A stretch of DNA of 6,332 nucleotides from Alphaproteobacteria bacterium (GCA_016650315.1 JAENVZ010000164.1:1-6332); one strand, 5' to 3'. Shown: positions 1 to 6,332, numbered from the stretch's first letter. Notes: generated by a model from the letters alone, not told the origin. A program made the numbers and translations.

Positions 1-497
1 CCCCGGAATCGCTGCTGTCCGGCGATGAGCAATACGAAACCTCTGCGCCTGAAACGCATCTGAGTGATTCAGATGCGACCGATGATAGCGGCACGGATAT
101 TGGCGACGTATCGACCGATGACAGTGGTGCGGATACGCCGCTTCAGGCAGATAGCAGCGATCAATCCACGGGGGTAGGCGATGCTCACCCTGTGACAGTG
201 GATGCGATGCCGGTCTTTGCGGCCTTTGTGGTTGCGGAGGCTCAGTCTGCCGATCCGCAGCCGACGGGTGATGCGCTGCCTATCATATTGGCGGATGCGC
301 TGGGCGGCGGTGCAGGGGATGGCCCCAATATCGACGCCCTGCTTGATGCTCTGCCGCAGACTACACCGGATGCGGGTATTGACCTGTCGGCAGCCGCAGC
401 GGCGATGGATCAGGCGTTCCATTTGGCAGGCAACAGCTTTGCTTTCGATCTGGCGATGATGAGCCACGATGCCGTTGCCGCTACGACATATGCTTGA
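1..497 (+). CDS. C-terminal part of a highly acidic protein, possible T1SS substrate (5' truncated)
   Basis: The reading frame is open from the window edge (first full codon at position 3) to a TGA at 495-497, giving the last 164 residues of a larger protein. This part has about 25 Asp and 5 Glu, no Lys, Arg, Cys or Trp, and only four His, so it is strongly acidic. The first third is rich in Asp, Ser and Thr and carries an imperfect repeat, TDDSGTD then TDDSGAD. The middle is hydrophobic and Gly/Ala-rich (GGGAGDG). The end is an Ala-rich amphipathic stretch finishing in AVAATTYA. Extreme acidity, absence of Cys and a position just upstream of a T1SS exporter fit the C-terminus of a secreted adhesin or RTX-like substrate, whose export signal is C-terminal and uncleaved. 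No RTX nonapeptide or named domain is visible, so the substrate role is inference. The coding call is firm and the function is not. Confidence 0.7.
   Translation, partial: PESLLSGDEQYETSAPETHLSDSDATDDSGTDIGDVSTDDSGADTPLQADSSDQSTGVGDAHPVTVDAMPVFAAFVVAEAQSADPQPTGDALPIILADALGGGAGDGPNIDALLDALPQTTPDAGIDLSAAAAAMDQAFHLAGNSFAFDLAMMSHDAVAATTYA
78..134 (+). repeat. Imperfect 7-codon repeat in the acidic protein
   Basis: Two 21-base units at 78-98 and 114-134 encode TDDSGTD and TDDSGAD. Their starts are 36 bases (12 codons) apart. The copies differ mainly at third codon positions (gatgatagc versus gatgacagt), so selection or ancestry has preserved the protein motif more than the DNA. It may be the tail of a longer Asp/Ser-rich repeat region upstream of the window. 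Confidence 0.5.
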
Positions 498-524
498 GGA
501 AAAGGGAATGCAGTTGCACTTGAA

Positions 525-530
525 AGGGAG
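525..530 (+). promoter_or_regulatory. Ribosome binding site deciding the OmpA-like start
   Basis: AGGGAG lies seven bases before the ATG at 538. That ATG opens a standard signal peptide. In-frame ATGs at 469 and 508 would put 23 or 10 extra, partly charged residues ahead of it, and the one at 469 would lie inside the preceding gene. Confidence 0.7.
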
Positions 531-537
531 AGAGACA

Positions 538-1248
538 ATGAAAACATCGCTGCTTGCCGTGGCGGTCCTGTCCTTGGCGCCGATGGTGCTGGGCAGTCCG
601 GTGGCCCATGCGGCTGCGCGGTCGTCGCTGCTCGATCTGGGCAAGGACCAACTGAAGAGCGAAGTCCAGACCCGCTATGACGCTGCGTTGGCGGCCACTT
701 TGGCCGATGACGTGCGCCGGTCGGAGGATACGCGCTTCACCTGGGCTTCGGAAGCCAAGGTACAGTGCGGCATTGCTCTGGGTTTCCTGAAATCCGGGAA
801 TGTCGATGAGGACAGCGTCAATCGGTGCGATGCTTTTTCCGCGCGCCTTGTCGCACCGCCACCGCCACCGCCGATGCCGCCTGTGGCGAGTTCCAATTGT
901 CCGTCGGAAATGAAGGGCATCGTGTTCTTTGACTGGGATGCGGACACGCCGCTGCCCGAAGCATCCGAAACGGTCAACCAGATCGTCGACAACAGGGCGC
1001 AATGCGGTTGGACCACATTTACGGTTATCGGTCACACCGACAAGTCAGGTCCCGATGCGTACAATAGTGGTCTGTCTTTGCGCAGAGCCAAAAATGTGGC
1101 GGCGATGATGGAAAGCGCGGGGATCGCCACGGCCAATATGCAGGTCGATGGCCGGGGGGAAAGTCAGGTGTTGGTCGAAACGGCCGATGGCGTTCGCGAA
1201 CCCCAGAACCGTCGGGTGGAAATAAGCGCTGGATCAAGCGGCCAGTGA
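538..1248 (+). CDS. OmpA-family periplasmic peptidoglycan-binding protein of a T1SS locus
   Basis: This is a 236-residue protein. Residues 1 to about 24 form a signal peptide (MKTSLLAVAVL... ending AHA-A) with no lipobox Cys. A mostly helical, charged region follows, then a proline linker at about 107-115 (six Pro, Met, two Pro), then an OmpA-like C-terminal domain at about 123-232. That domain has the motifs VFFDWD, GHTDKSG, LSLRRA and NRRVEI. Asp168 in GHTD and Arg183 in LSLRRA match the pair that binds diaminopimelate in OmpA-family proteins, so peptidoglycan binding is likely intact. There is no beta-barrel, unlike classical OmpA. Cys residues in both the helical region and the OmpA domain could form disulfides. 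The gene starts 40 bases after the acidic protein and is followed by tolC-like and ABC genes. OmpA-like proteins occur in some LapA/BpfA-type adhesin export loci, so a role in anchoring the exporter or its substrate to the wall is plausible but inferred. Confidence 0.9.
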   Translation: MKTSLLAVAVLSLAPMVLGSPVAHAAARSSLLDLGKDQLKSEVQTRYDAALAATLADDVRRSEDTRFTWASEAKVQCGIALGFLKSGNVDEDSVNRCDAFSARLVAPPPPPPMPPVASSNCPSEMKGIVFFDWDADTPLPEASETVNQIVDNRAQCGWTTFTVIGHTDKSGPDAYNSGLSLRRAKNVAAMMESAGIATANMQVDGRGESQVLVETADGVREPQNRRVEISAGSSGQ

Positions 1249-1251
1249 TGT

Positions 1252-1257
1252 GGAGGG
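1252..1257 (+). promoter_or_regulatory. Ribosome binding site deciding the TolC start
   Basis: GGAGGG lies seven bases before the ATG at 1265. It supports that start over an in-frame GTG at 1250, which overlaps the site itself, and over the ATG at 1283, which is too far away. Confidence 0.8.
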
Positions 1258-1264
1258 CAAAATA

Positions 1265-2662
1265 ATGACTGTCGGCAACACAATGAAGTGGCTCATGGCG
1301 GTTCCGGGCGCTCTCATATTGAGCGTCACGGGGGCAGGCGCCGAAACGGTGGATTTGAAAACTGCGGTTCAGGCCGCAGTGGATTCCCATCCGGAAATCA
1401 ACCAGGCCATCATGAACAAGGAAGCCATCGAATTCGAGCGCGATCAGGCCAAGGGCCTGTTCCTGCCCCGAATTTCGGTGGAAGGATCCGCCGGGATCCG
1501 GCGGTTGGAAAACACTACACGTCGTGCGATTGGTATCGAAGACCAGACACTTTACCCGCTCGAAGCCAGCATCCTGGGCGAACAGGTTCTGTTCGATTCC
1601 GGCGCACGCAATGCCGAACTGAAACGACAGGCCGCCCGTACTGACGGTGCTGCCTTGCGCGTGGGAGAACGGTCGGAATTCATCGCCCTGAATGTCGCGC
1701 GGCAATATCTGGACTATATGTTGCAGCAGCGGGTCGTTGCGGCGGCGCAGGACAATGTCACCTTCCATGAGTTGCTGGTGGGCGACTTGCGCGAAGGCGT
1801 GTCGAAGGGGTCGATCAGCATTGCCGACCAGCAACAGGCTGAGGAGCGGTATCAGGCGGCCAAGATTCGCCGGACCGAAGCACAGGAAGACCTGACCAAC
1901 GCCGCAATTTCGTTCACGACACTGACCGGCATTGCGATCAGCGATGTCGTTGTGCCTGAATCGCTTCAGGCTGCTTTGCCGCCAACGCTTGCCGATGCGG
2001 TGGCAGCGGTGCGCGAACGCAATCCCAGGATCCGGGAAGCGCAAGCCGATGTCGATGCCGCCTATCAGGTGGTGAACGCGGCGAAAGCGGATCTGGGACC
2101 CACCGTATCGCTGGAAGGCCGTGGTCGGATTGGCGAAGATGTGGACGGGTTCAAGGGCAGCACTAACGACGTGCAGGCGCGCGTCGTGCTGCGCTGGCAA
2201 TTGTTCGACGGCGGCATCAACCGGGCGAAAGTGCAGGAAATGACGCGGCGCGCGAGCGAGGCGCGTTTCCGTCTGCATCAATTGACCCGCGAGGCCGAGG
2301 AAGAGGTGAGGCAGGCCTGGAACCGCCGGCAAAGTGAGGGCTTCCGCCTGACCGATCTGGAGCAACAGAGCAAGGTGTCGGACGACTTGCTGCTGTCCTA
2401 TCGTGAACAGTTCAATGTCGGTCGCCGTTCCTTGCTCGACGTGCTCGATTCCCAGAACACCCGGTTCAATGTTCAGGTGCGGACCGAAACATCGCGTCTG
2501 GCGCAAGTGTTCGCGGAATATCAGATTCTGGCGGCAGAGGACCAGTTGCTTTCGGCACTTGGCGTGACACTGCCCAGCGGCAGCAATGCCTATGCCCGCG
2601 ACCGTTTCCATGTTCCCGATACGGAGCCGGCAGAACTGATGCGGCGGCGTTATCCTCGCTGA
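1265..2662 (+). CDS. TolC-family outer-membrane channel of the type I secretion system
   Basis: This 465-residue protein has the size expected for TolC/LapE/AggA channels. Residues 1 to about 26 are a signal peptide ending GAGA before ETVDLKTAV, the usual first helix of the family. The two structural repeats of the OEP fold are visible: LFDSGARNAELKRQA at about 109 matches LFDGGINRAKVQEMT at about 313. SKGSISIADQQQAEERYQAA in the first half matches NVGRRSLLDVLDSQNTRF in the second. Long charged helices (for example RLHQLTREAEEEVRQAWNRR) would form the periplasmic coiled-coil tunnel. As a trimer in the outer membrane it would provide the exit duct that docks with the HlyD adaptor. A strong ribosome site at 1252-1257 fixes the start. 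The next gene follows after 35 bases. The substrate is presumably the product exported by the ABC protein encoded next. Confidence 0.95.
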   Translation: MTVGNTMKWLMAVPGALILSVTGAGAETVDLKTAVQAAVDSHPEINQAIMNKEAIEFERDQAKGLFLPRISVEGSAGIRRLENTTRRAIGIEDQTLYPLEASILGEQVLFDSGARNAELKRQAARTDGAALRVGERSEFIALNVARQYLDYMLQQRVVAAAQDNVTFHELLVGDLREGVSKGSISIADQQQAEERYQAAKIRRTEAQEDLTNAAISFTTLTGIAISDVVVPESLQAALPPTLADAVAAVRERNPRIREAQADVDAAYQVVNAAKADLGPTVSLEGRGRIGEDVDGFKGSTNDVQARVVLRWQLFDGGINRAKVQEMTRRASEARFRLHQLTREAEEEVRQAWNRRQSEGFRLTDLEQQSKVSDDLLLSYREQFNVGRRSLLDVLDSQNTRFNVQVRTETSRLAQVFAEYQILAAEDQLLSALGVTLPSGSNAYARDRFHVPDTEPAELMRRRYPR

Positions 2663-2697
2663 TAGCTGTAATAGCCTGACGCAATTGGAGTGGGAAA

Positions 2698-4848
2698 ATG
2701 AAGTTGGGTGAATGGGCCGGTCTGGACAGTGGGTGCCGGGATAATGACGATGTGCTGGACTGTCTGGCCCATCTTGCCTTGCTTTACGACCGGCCCTCAT
2801 CGCCCACCATCATCAAGGCCGGCCTTGCGCTGGCCGAGGATGGCCGTTTGCCCTTTCATCAGGCGCAGTCGGCGCTCGATCAGTTGGGCATGGGCGCCGA
2901 AATGGTTGTCCGACCGCTTGCCAAATGGCGCAAGAAGCATTTGCCCGCGATGTTGCGGCTTGCCAACGGTCGGGCTGTTGTGCTGCTCGACATCGAAGGG
3001 GATCAGGTAAAGCTGTATATTCCTGGCCGGGCCGAAACGCTCTGGACCGGGCAGGACGCGCTGACAGATATATTCGATGGCCATGCTGTCGCCGTCTGGC
3101 CCGACCACCGCAAGGAGCGGGAGTCGGAACTGTCATGGGATCTGCGGGCGCAGCGGCACTGGTTCTGGCAGGAGGTGTGGCGGGTCCGCAAGTCATTCGG
3201 CTATGTGATCGCGGCGGCGGCCATCATCAACCTGCTGGCGTTCGCCATGCCGCTGTTCACGATGAACGTCTATGACCGGGTCATTCCCAATCGGGCGACA
3301 TCCAGCCTTTGGGTGCTGGCGATCGGCGTTTTCTTTGCCTTTGGCATGGAGTTCGCATTGCGGTTGGCGCGGGCGCGGCTGATCGATGAAACCGGCAGGA
3401 AACTGGATGCGCGCCTGTCGCAGAAATTGTTCGAAAAGGTGCTCAATATCCCGCTGGCGTCGCGCAAGGGCAGCACCGGGGCCTTTGTACGGCGGGTTTC
3501 AGAATTCGAGCAGGTCCGCGATTTCTTCGCATCGACCACGGTCGTGCTGATCGTCGATCTGTTCTTCCTGTTCTTTTTCATTGCGTTGATCGCCCTGATT
3601 ACCGGTTGGCTGGCGCTGGTGCCGGTCGTTGCCATGATCATTATGGGCACGGCAGGATTCACGCTGCAAAAGGCGATGGGTCGCGCCGCGCTGGATGCGC
3701 AGGCGGATGCCGGATTGCAGCATACGGTTCTGGTGGAGGCGGTTGGCGGCCTTGAGACGTTGAAGGCCTGTCGCGCCGAAGGGCGGATGCTGGGCCGGTG
3801 GCAGCGCTATGCCGAAATGAGTGCGCAGACGCAGGAAAGATTGCGCCGTTTGACCGCGATCAGCGTCAACCTTGCCTCGCTCTGTCAGCAGGCGACGAGC
3901 ATTAGCCTGGTCATTGGCGGCTTCTATCTGTTCAATGCAGGCGTGATTTCCATGGGCGCGATCATCGCTGTGGTCATGCTGGCGGGGCGCTCGCTGGCGC
4001 CGGTGGGGCAGTTTGCTTTTCTGTTCACTCGCGCTCGGCAAGCGTTCACGACGCTTGAAGGCTTGCAAGGCATGATGCAGCAGAATGACGAGCGGGACAG
4101 CGGCGCACGTAGCATCCTGCCCGAAATCCGCAATGGCGACATTGCGATGGAACATATTGCGTTCAATTATCCCGACACCTCGTTGCCAGCGCTTAATGAC
4201 ATATCGCTGCGGATCACGCGGGGCGAACGGATCGGCATCATCGGTCGTGTTGCATCGGGCAAGTCCACTTTTGGCCGGGTGCTGTGCGGCCTGTACCAGC
4301 CGACGGATGGGTCCATGCGGATCGACGGTCTGGATAGTGGGCAATATCATGCGCATGAGATTCGTTCCGCATTCCGCTATGTGGGGCAGGATTCAATGCT
4401 GTTCAGCGGATCGATCCGTGACAATTTATTGCTTGGCGCACAGGAATCCGACGATGCGCGATTGATCGAGGCCCTGAGAAAGTCGGGCGCAGGCAATTTC
4501 TTTGCAGGCGATGCCGACGGTTTCGACATGCAGGTGGGTGAGCGGGGATCGCGGCTGTCAGGCGGACAGCGGAGCTTCCTGGTGCTGGCACGGGCGCTGG
4601 TCGAACCATCGCGGCTGTTGTTTCTTGACGAACCGACCGGTGCAATGGACAGCGGGACTGAGCAGATGTTCATTGATCATTTGCGCAAGTCCCTTAATCC
4701 CCAGCAAACGCTGGTGGTATCCACGCACCGCAATGCCATGCTGTCGCTGGTGCAGCGCCTGATCGTGATCGACGGCGGACGGATCGTTGCCGACGGCCCA
4801 AGGGACGAGATATTGAAATCACTCGCGGGCAAGGCGATCGGGACATGA
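2698..4848 (+). CDS. Type I secretion ABC transporter (permease/ATPase), LapB/HlyB-like
   Basis: This 716-residue protein couples ATP hydrolysis to export of an unfolded substrate across the inner membrane. Residues about 15-135 form a C39-like domain. Alignment by eye with HlyB puts Asp18 at the catalytic Cys position and Ala at the His position (AVVLLDI), so it should bind substrate without cleaving it. The membrane domain spans about 167-440, with helices near 167-190, 203-222, 281-302, 304-325, 402-414 and 420-435. The motif MNVYDRVIPN after the first helix is typical of LapB-type exporters. The nucleotide-binding domain has Walker A GRVASGKST (516-524), Q-loop Gln564, signature LSGGQ (620-624), Walker B LLFLDE (640-645), D-loop GAMD and switch His677. 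Walker A has Ala519 where Gly is usual. GGAG at 2687-2690 precedes the ATG by seven bases. The TGA overlaps the next start (ATGA). Confidence 0.96.
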   Translation: MKLGEWAGLDSGCRDNDDVLDCLAHLALLYDRPSSPTIIKAGLALAEDGRLPFHQAQSALDQLGMGAEMVVRPLAKWRKKHLPAMLRLANGRAVVLLDIEGDQVKLYIPGRAETLWTGQDALTDIFDGHAVAVWPDHRKERESELSWDLRAQRHWFWQEVWRVRKSFGYVIAAAAIINLLAFAMPLFTMNVYDRVIPNRATSSLWVLAIGVFFAFGMEFALRLARARLIDETGRKLDARLSQKLFEKVLNIPLASRKGSTGAFVRRVSEFEQVRDFFASTTVVLIVDLFFLFFFIALIALITGWLALVPVVAMIIMGTAGFTLQKAMGRAALDAQADAGLQHTVLVEAVGGLETLKACRAEGRMLGRWQRYAEMSAQTQERLRRLTAISVNLASLCQQATSISLVIGGFYLFNAGVISMGAIIAVVMLAGRSLAPVGQFAFLFTRARQAFTTLEGLQGMMQQNDERDSGARSILPEIRNGDIAMEHIAFNYPDTSLPALNDISLRITRGERIGIIGRVASGKSTFGRVLCGLYQPTDGSMRIDGLDSGQYHAHEIRSAFRYVGQDSMLFSGSIRDNLLLGAQESDDARLIEALRKSGAGNFFAGDADGFDMQVGERGSRLSGGQRSFLVLARALVEPSRLLFLDEPTGAMDSGTEQMFIDHLRKSLNPQQTLVVSTHRNAMLSLVQRLIVIDGGRIVADGPRDEILKSLAGKAIGT

Positions 4849-5903
4849 TCGCGCGGCCTTCATCCTATGGCGATCCGGCACAGATCACCGATACAAGTGC
4901 GCCAGACGTGCCTGATGATGGTGCCGGACCAAGCGGCGCAATGCTTTGGATCATCGTGGCGGTCGGTATTTTCGCGGTGCTGGTCGTGTTTGGTCTTTAT
5001 CTAGCTTTTAACGAGATCAGGTCCCGTTCGATGCAGGACAAGGATGCGGTCGCGGAGCGCATGGCCGCGATGCCCGATCTGGCCGAGCGGCGCGTTCTAG
5101 TCGCCTTGACGCATGAGCCGCAAACCGATGTTCTGAGCAAGGGGGAGGCGGCGGTCGAGGGCAATAGTCGCATTCCCTTTGCCCAAGGCAAGGTCCTGTC
5201 AGCGGCACCATTTTCCGTTGTGCGCGCCGATGATACCGACCGGAAAAAGGCGGAATTATGCATGACGCAGGCGATTTATTATGAGGCCGGGTTCGAACCA
5301 CTGGAAGGCAAGCGCGCTGTCGCCCAGACCGTGTTGAACCGGGTCCGCCACCCTGCATTTCCGCACAGCGTTTGCGGTGTCGTCTATGAAGGCGCGCGTC
5401 AGCCGGTTTGCCAGTTCAGCTTTACCTGTGACGGCGCACTGGCGCGCAAGCCCACACCGGGCGCCTGGGCAGAGGCGCGGGCGGTCGCACGGGCGGCACT
5501 GGATGGATATGTCGACAAATCTGTCGGGACGGCGACGCATTATCACGCCAATTATGTGCTGCCCCGCTGGGCGTCGGAACTGGCCAAGATCACCCGGATC
5601 GGCGCGCATATCTTTTATCGTTGGCCGGGCGGATGGGGCCTGCCGCGCGCCTTTAGCCAGCATTATACCGGGGTCGAAATCGTGCCGCTTTTCGACGGGG
5701 CCATTGCAGGAAACAACGGTCTGGCCATTGATTACCCGCCGATTGCGGCGTTACCCGAACGCCGCGCAGACAATGATCTGGGCGGGCGGGTCGATGTCAG
5801 CAAGGGTTGGACGCCGCACATTCCCGCGCCCACCCAGAGTTCAAGCGCGCTGGCCCGGATTTACGCTGCACAATCCGTCAATGTCGCCGGGGTATCGCAA
5901 TGA
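4845..5903 (+). CDS. Membrane-anchored cell-wall hydrolase, SleB/CwlJ (Hydrolase_2) family
   Basis: This 352-residue protein has a short acidic N-terminus and one membrane segment at about 32-54 (LWIIVAVGIFAVLVVFGLYL). A linker of about 80 residues follows, then a SleB/CwlJ-type domain at about 137-265. The domain begins CMTQAIYYEA, with Glu147 at the position of the conserved catalytic Glu. It continues with AVAQTVLNRVRHPAFP, SVCGVVYEG, CQFSFTCDG, THYHANYVLPRWA and IGAHIFYRW, all characteristic of the family. These enzymes cleave peptidoglycan glycan strands, and the domain should face the periplasm. The remaining 85 or so residues are Pro/Ala-rich and of unknown role. The ATG overlaps the ABC gene's stop and the TGA overlaps the HlyD start, both as ATGA, so translation is probably coupled on both sides. 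A hydrolase inside a T1SS operon suggests a job in opening the wall for the exporter. The enzyme class is well supported and the dedicated role is inference. Confidence 0.9.
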   Translation: MIARPSSYGDPAQITDTSAPDVPDDGAGPSGAMLWIIVAVGIFAVLVVFGLYLAFNEIRSRSMQDKDAVAERMAAMPDLAERRVLVALTHEPQTDVLSKGEAAVEGNSRIPFAQGKVLSAAPFSVVRADDTDRKKAELCMTQAIYYEAGFEPLEGKRAVAQTVLNRVRHPAFPHSVCGVVYEGARQPVCQFSFTCDGALARKPTPGAWAEARAVARAALDGYVDKSVGTATHYHANYVLPRWASELAKITRIGAHIFYRWPGGWGLPRAFSQHYTGVEIVPLFDGAIAGNNGLAIDYPPIAALPERRADNDLGGRVDVSKGWTPHIPAPTQSSSALARIYAAQSVNVAGVSQ

Positions 5904-6332
5904 TGATGAGTCCTGCCTTGACCATGAAGCAGCTTAAGGCGCTCGATGGGGCGCAAACCGTCATTGTCGCCTGTTTCGCGGCGGTGCTGATTTTCATCAT
6001 ATGGGCATCGCTTGCCCGGGTGGATGAGGTGACGCGGGGGCAAGGACGCGTCATCCCGTCCAGCAAGATGCAGATGGTTCAAAGCTCCGAACCAGCCACT
6101 ATACGCGACATTCTCGTCCGGTCCGGCCAGCATGTCCGCAAGGGGCAGTTGCTGGTCCGCCTGGACGATACGCAGTCGTCATCGGAACTGGGCCAGATCG
6201 AGGCGGAAAATAAATTGCTTTCCGCGCGCGCGAACCGGCTTTCGCGGGAGGCGTCGGGGGAACAGACGGATTGTGCGCGCACGTCCGATGGGGCTTTGTC
6301 GGTCGATTGTTCCGAGGAAGCACGGCTTCAGG
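5900..6332 (+). CDS. HlyD/LapC-type T1SS membrane fusion protein (3' truncated)
   Basis: The frame is open from the ATG at 5900 to the window end, giving the first 144 residues of a protein that in this family is usually 400-450 long. A short cytoplasmic N-terminus is followed by a membrane helix at about 20-38 (TVIVACFAAVLIFIIWASLA). Then comes the HlyD hallmark RVDEVTRGQGRVIPSSKMQ and half of the lipoyl-like domain, ending VRKGQLLVRLDDT at about 79-91. The start of the periplasmic alpha-hairpin (ELGQIEAENKLLSARANRLS) follows. Two Cys at 125 and 137 flank a short Ser/Asp-rich loop in the hairpin. As the periplasmic adaptor it would join the ABC protein to the TolC channel. Three consecutive ATGs (5900, 5903, 5906) open the gene. 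The first makes an ATGA overlap with the hydrolase stop and is preferred, but no strong ribosome site separates them, so translation probably depends on coupling. Confidence 0.93.
   Translation, partial: MMMSPALTMKQLKALDGAQTVIVACFAAVLIFIIWASLARVDEVTRGQGRVIPSSKMQMVQSSEPATIRDILVRSGQHVRKGQLLVRLDDTQSSSELGQIEAENKLLSARANRLSREASGEQTDCARTSDGALSVDCSEEARLQ

Noticed and set aside
290..345. GGGAGDGPNID in the acidic protein as an RTX calcium-binding repeat
   Set aside because: There is only one Gly-rich stretch, and it does not fit the GGxGxDxUx nonapeptide or recur in tandem.
202..459. Arg/Trp-rich frame on the + strand within the acidic protein
   Set aside because: It overlaps the acidic frame, which is open from the window edge to 497. 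Its composition is typical of an out-of-frame reading, and it lacks a ribosome site.
469..537. Upstream ATGs (469, 508) as start of the OmpA-like gene
   Set aside because: The ATG at 469 lies within the preceding gene. The one at 508 has some purine-rich sequence upstream but lengthens the signal peptide with a charged segment. The ATG at 538 has a ribosome site and a canonical signal peptide.
1250..1264. GTG at 1250 as start of the TolC gene
   Set aside because: It lies on top of the GGAGGG ribosome site and would add charged residues before the signal peptide. The ATG at 1265 has ideal spacing.
2663..2697. Possible terminator or promoter in the gap before the ABC gene
   Set aside because: The 35-base gap has no convincing GC-rich hairpin followed by T residues and no clear -35/-10 pair. 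It holds a normal ribosome site.
1025..2800. Long open frame on the - strand (591 codons) opposite the TolC gene
   Set aside because: It lies antisense to a gene with clear TolC family motifs, has no recognisable domain, and is His/Arg/Gln-rich in the way of GC-rich antisense frames. It is a shadow frame.
3499..4356. Open frame on the - strand (285 codons) opposite the ABC transporter gene
   Set aside because: It has the same antisense artefact composition (many His, Arg and Gln) and no motif, and it sits against highly conserved transporter coding sequence.
5377..5937. Overlapping + strand frame across the end of the hydrolase gene and into HlyD
   Set aside because: It is out of frame with both well-supported genes and shows no family motif.

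Overview
The window is GC-rich, densely packed DNA with every supportable gene on the + strand. Gene content, codon use and protein character suggest an alphaproteobacterium, most likely a sphingomonad (Sphingomonadales). That placement is inferred from general family resemblance and was not tested by a search. The window is the core of a type I secretion system (T1SS) locus of the LapB/BapA adhesin-exporter kind. It is cut at both edges.

Layout: positions 1-497 hold the C-terminal end of a very acidic protein with no Lys or Arg in its visible 164 residues. It is a candidate secreted substrate. At 538-1248 is an exported OmpA-C-domain protein with no beta-barrel and intact peptidoglycan-binding residues. 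At 1265-2662 is a TolC-type outer-membrane channel. At 2698-4848 is a T1SS ABC transporter with a non-catalytic C39-like N-terminal domain. At 4845-5903 is a membrane-anchored SleB/CwlJ-type cell-wall hydrolase. From 5900 to the window end is the N-terminal part of a HlyD/LapC-type membrane fusion protein. No gap exceeds about 40 bases, the last two junctions are 4-base ATGA overlaps, and no terminator or internal promoter is apparent, so this looks like one operon.

The ABC transporter, HlyD adaptor and TolC channel form a complete tripartite exporter. The OmpA-like protein and the cell-wall hydrolase both act on peptidoglycan, which the exporter must cross. The most interesting feature is the hydrolase gene inserted between the ABC and adaptor genes and translationally coupled to both. 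It suggests a cell-wall-remodelling subunit dedicated to a T1SS, similar in principle to the dedicated lytic enzymes of type III and IV systems. LapD/LapG-type c-di-GMP release factors are not in the window, but they could lie outside it.
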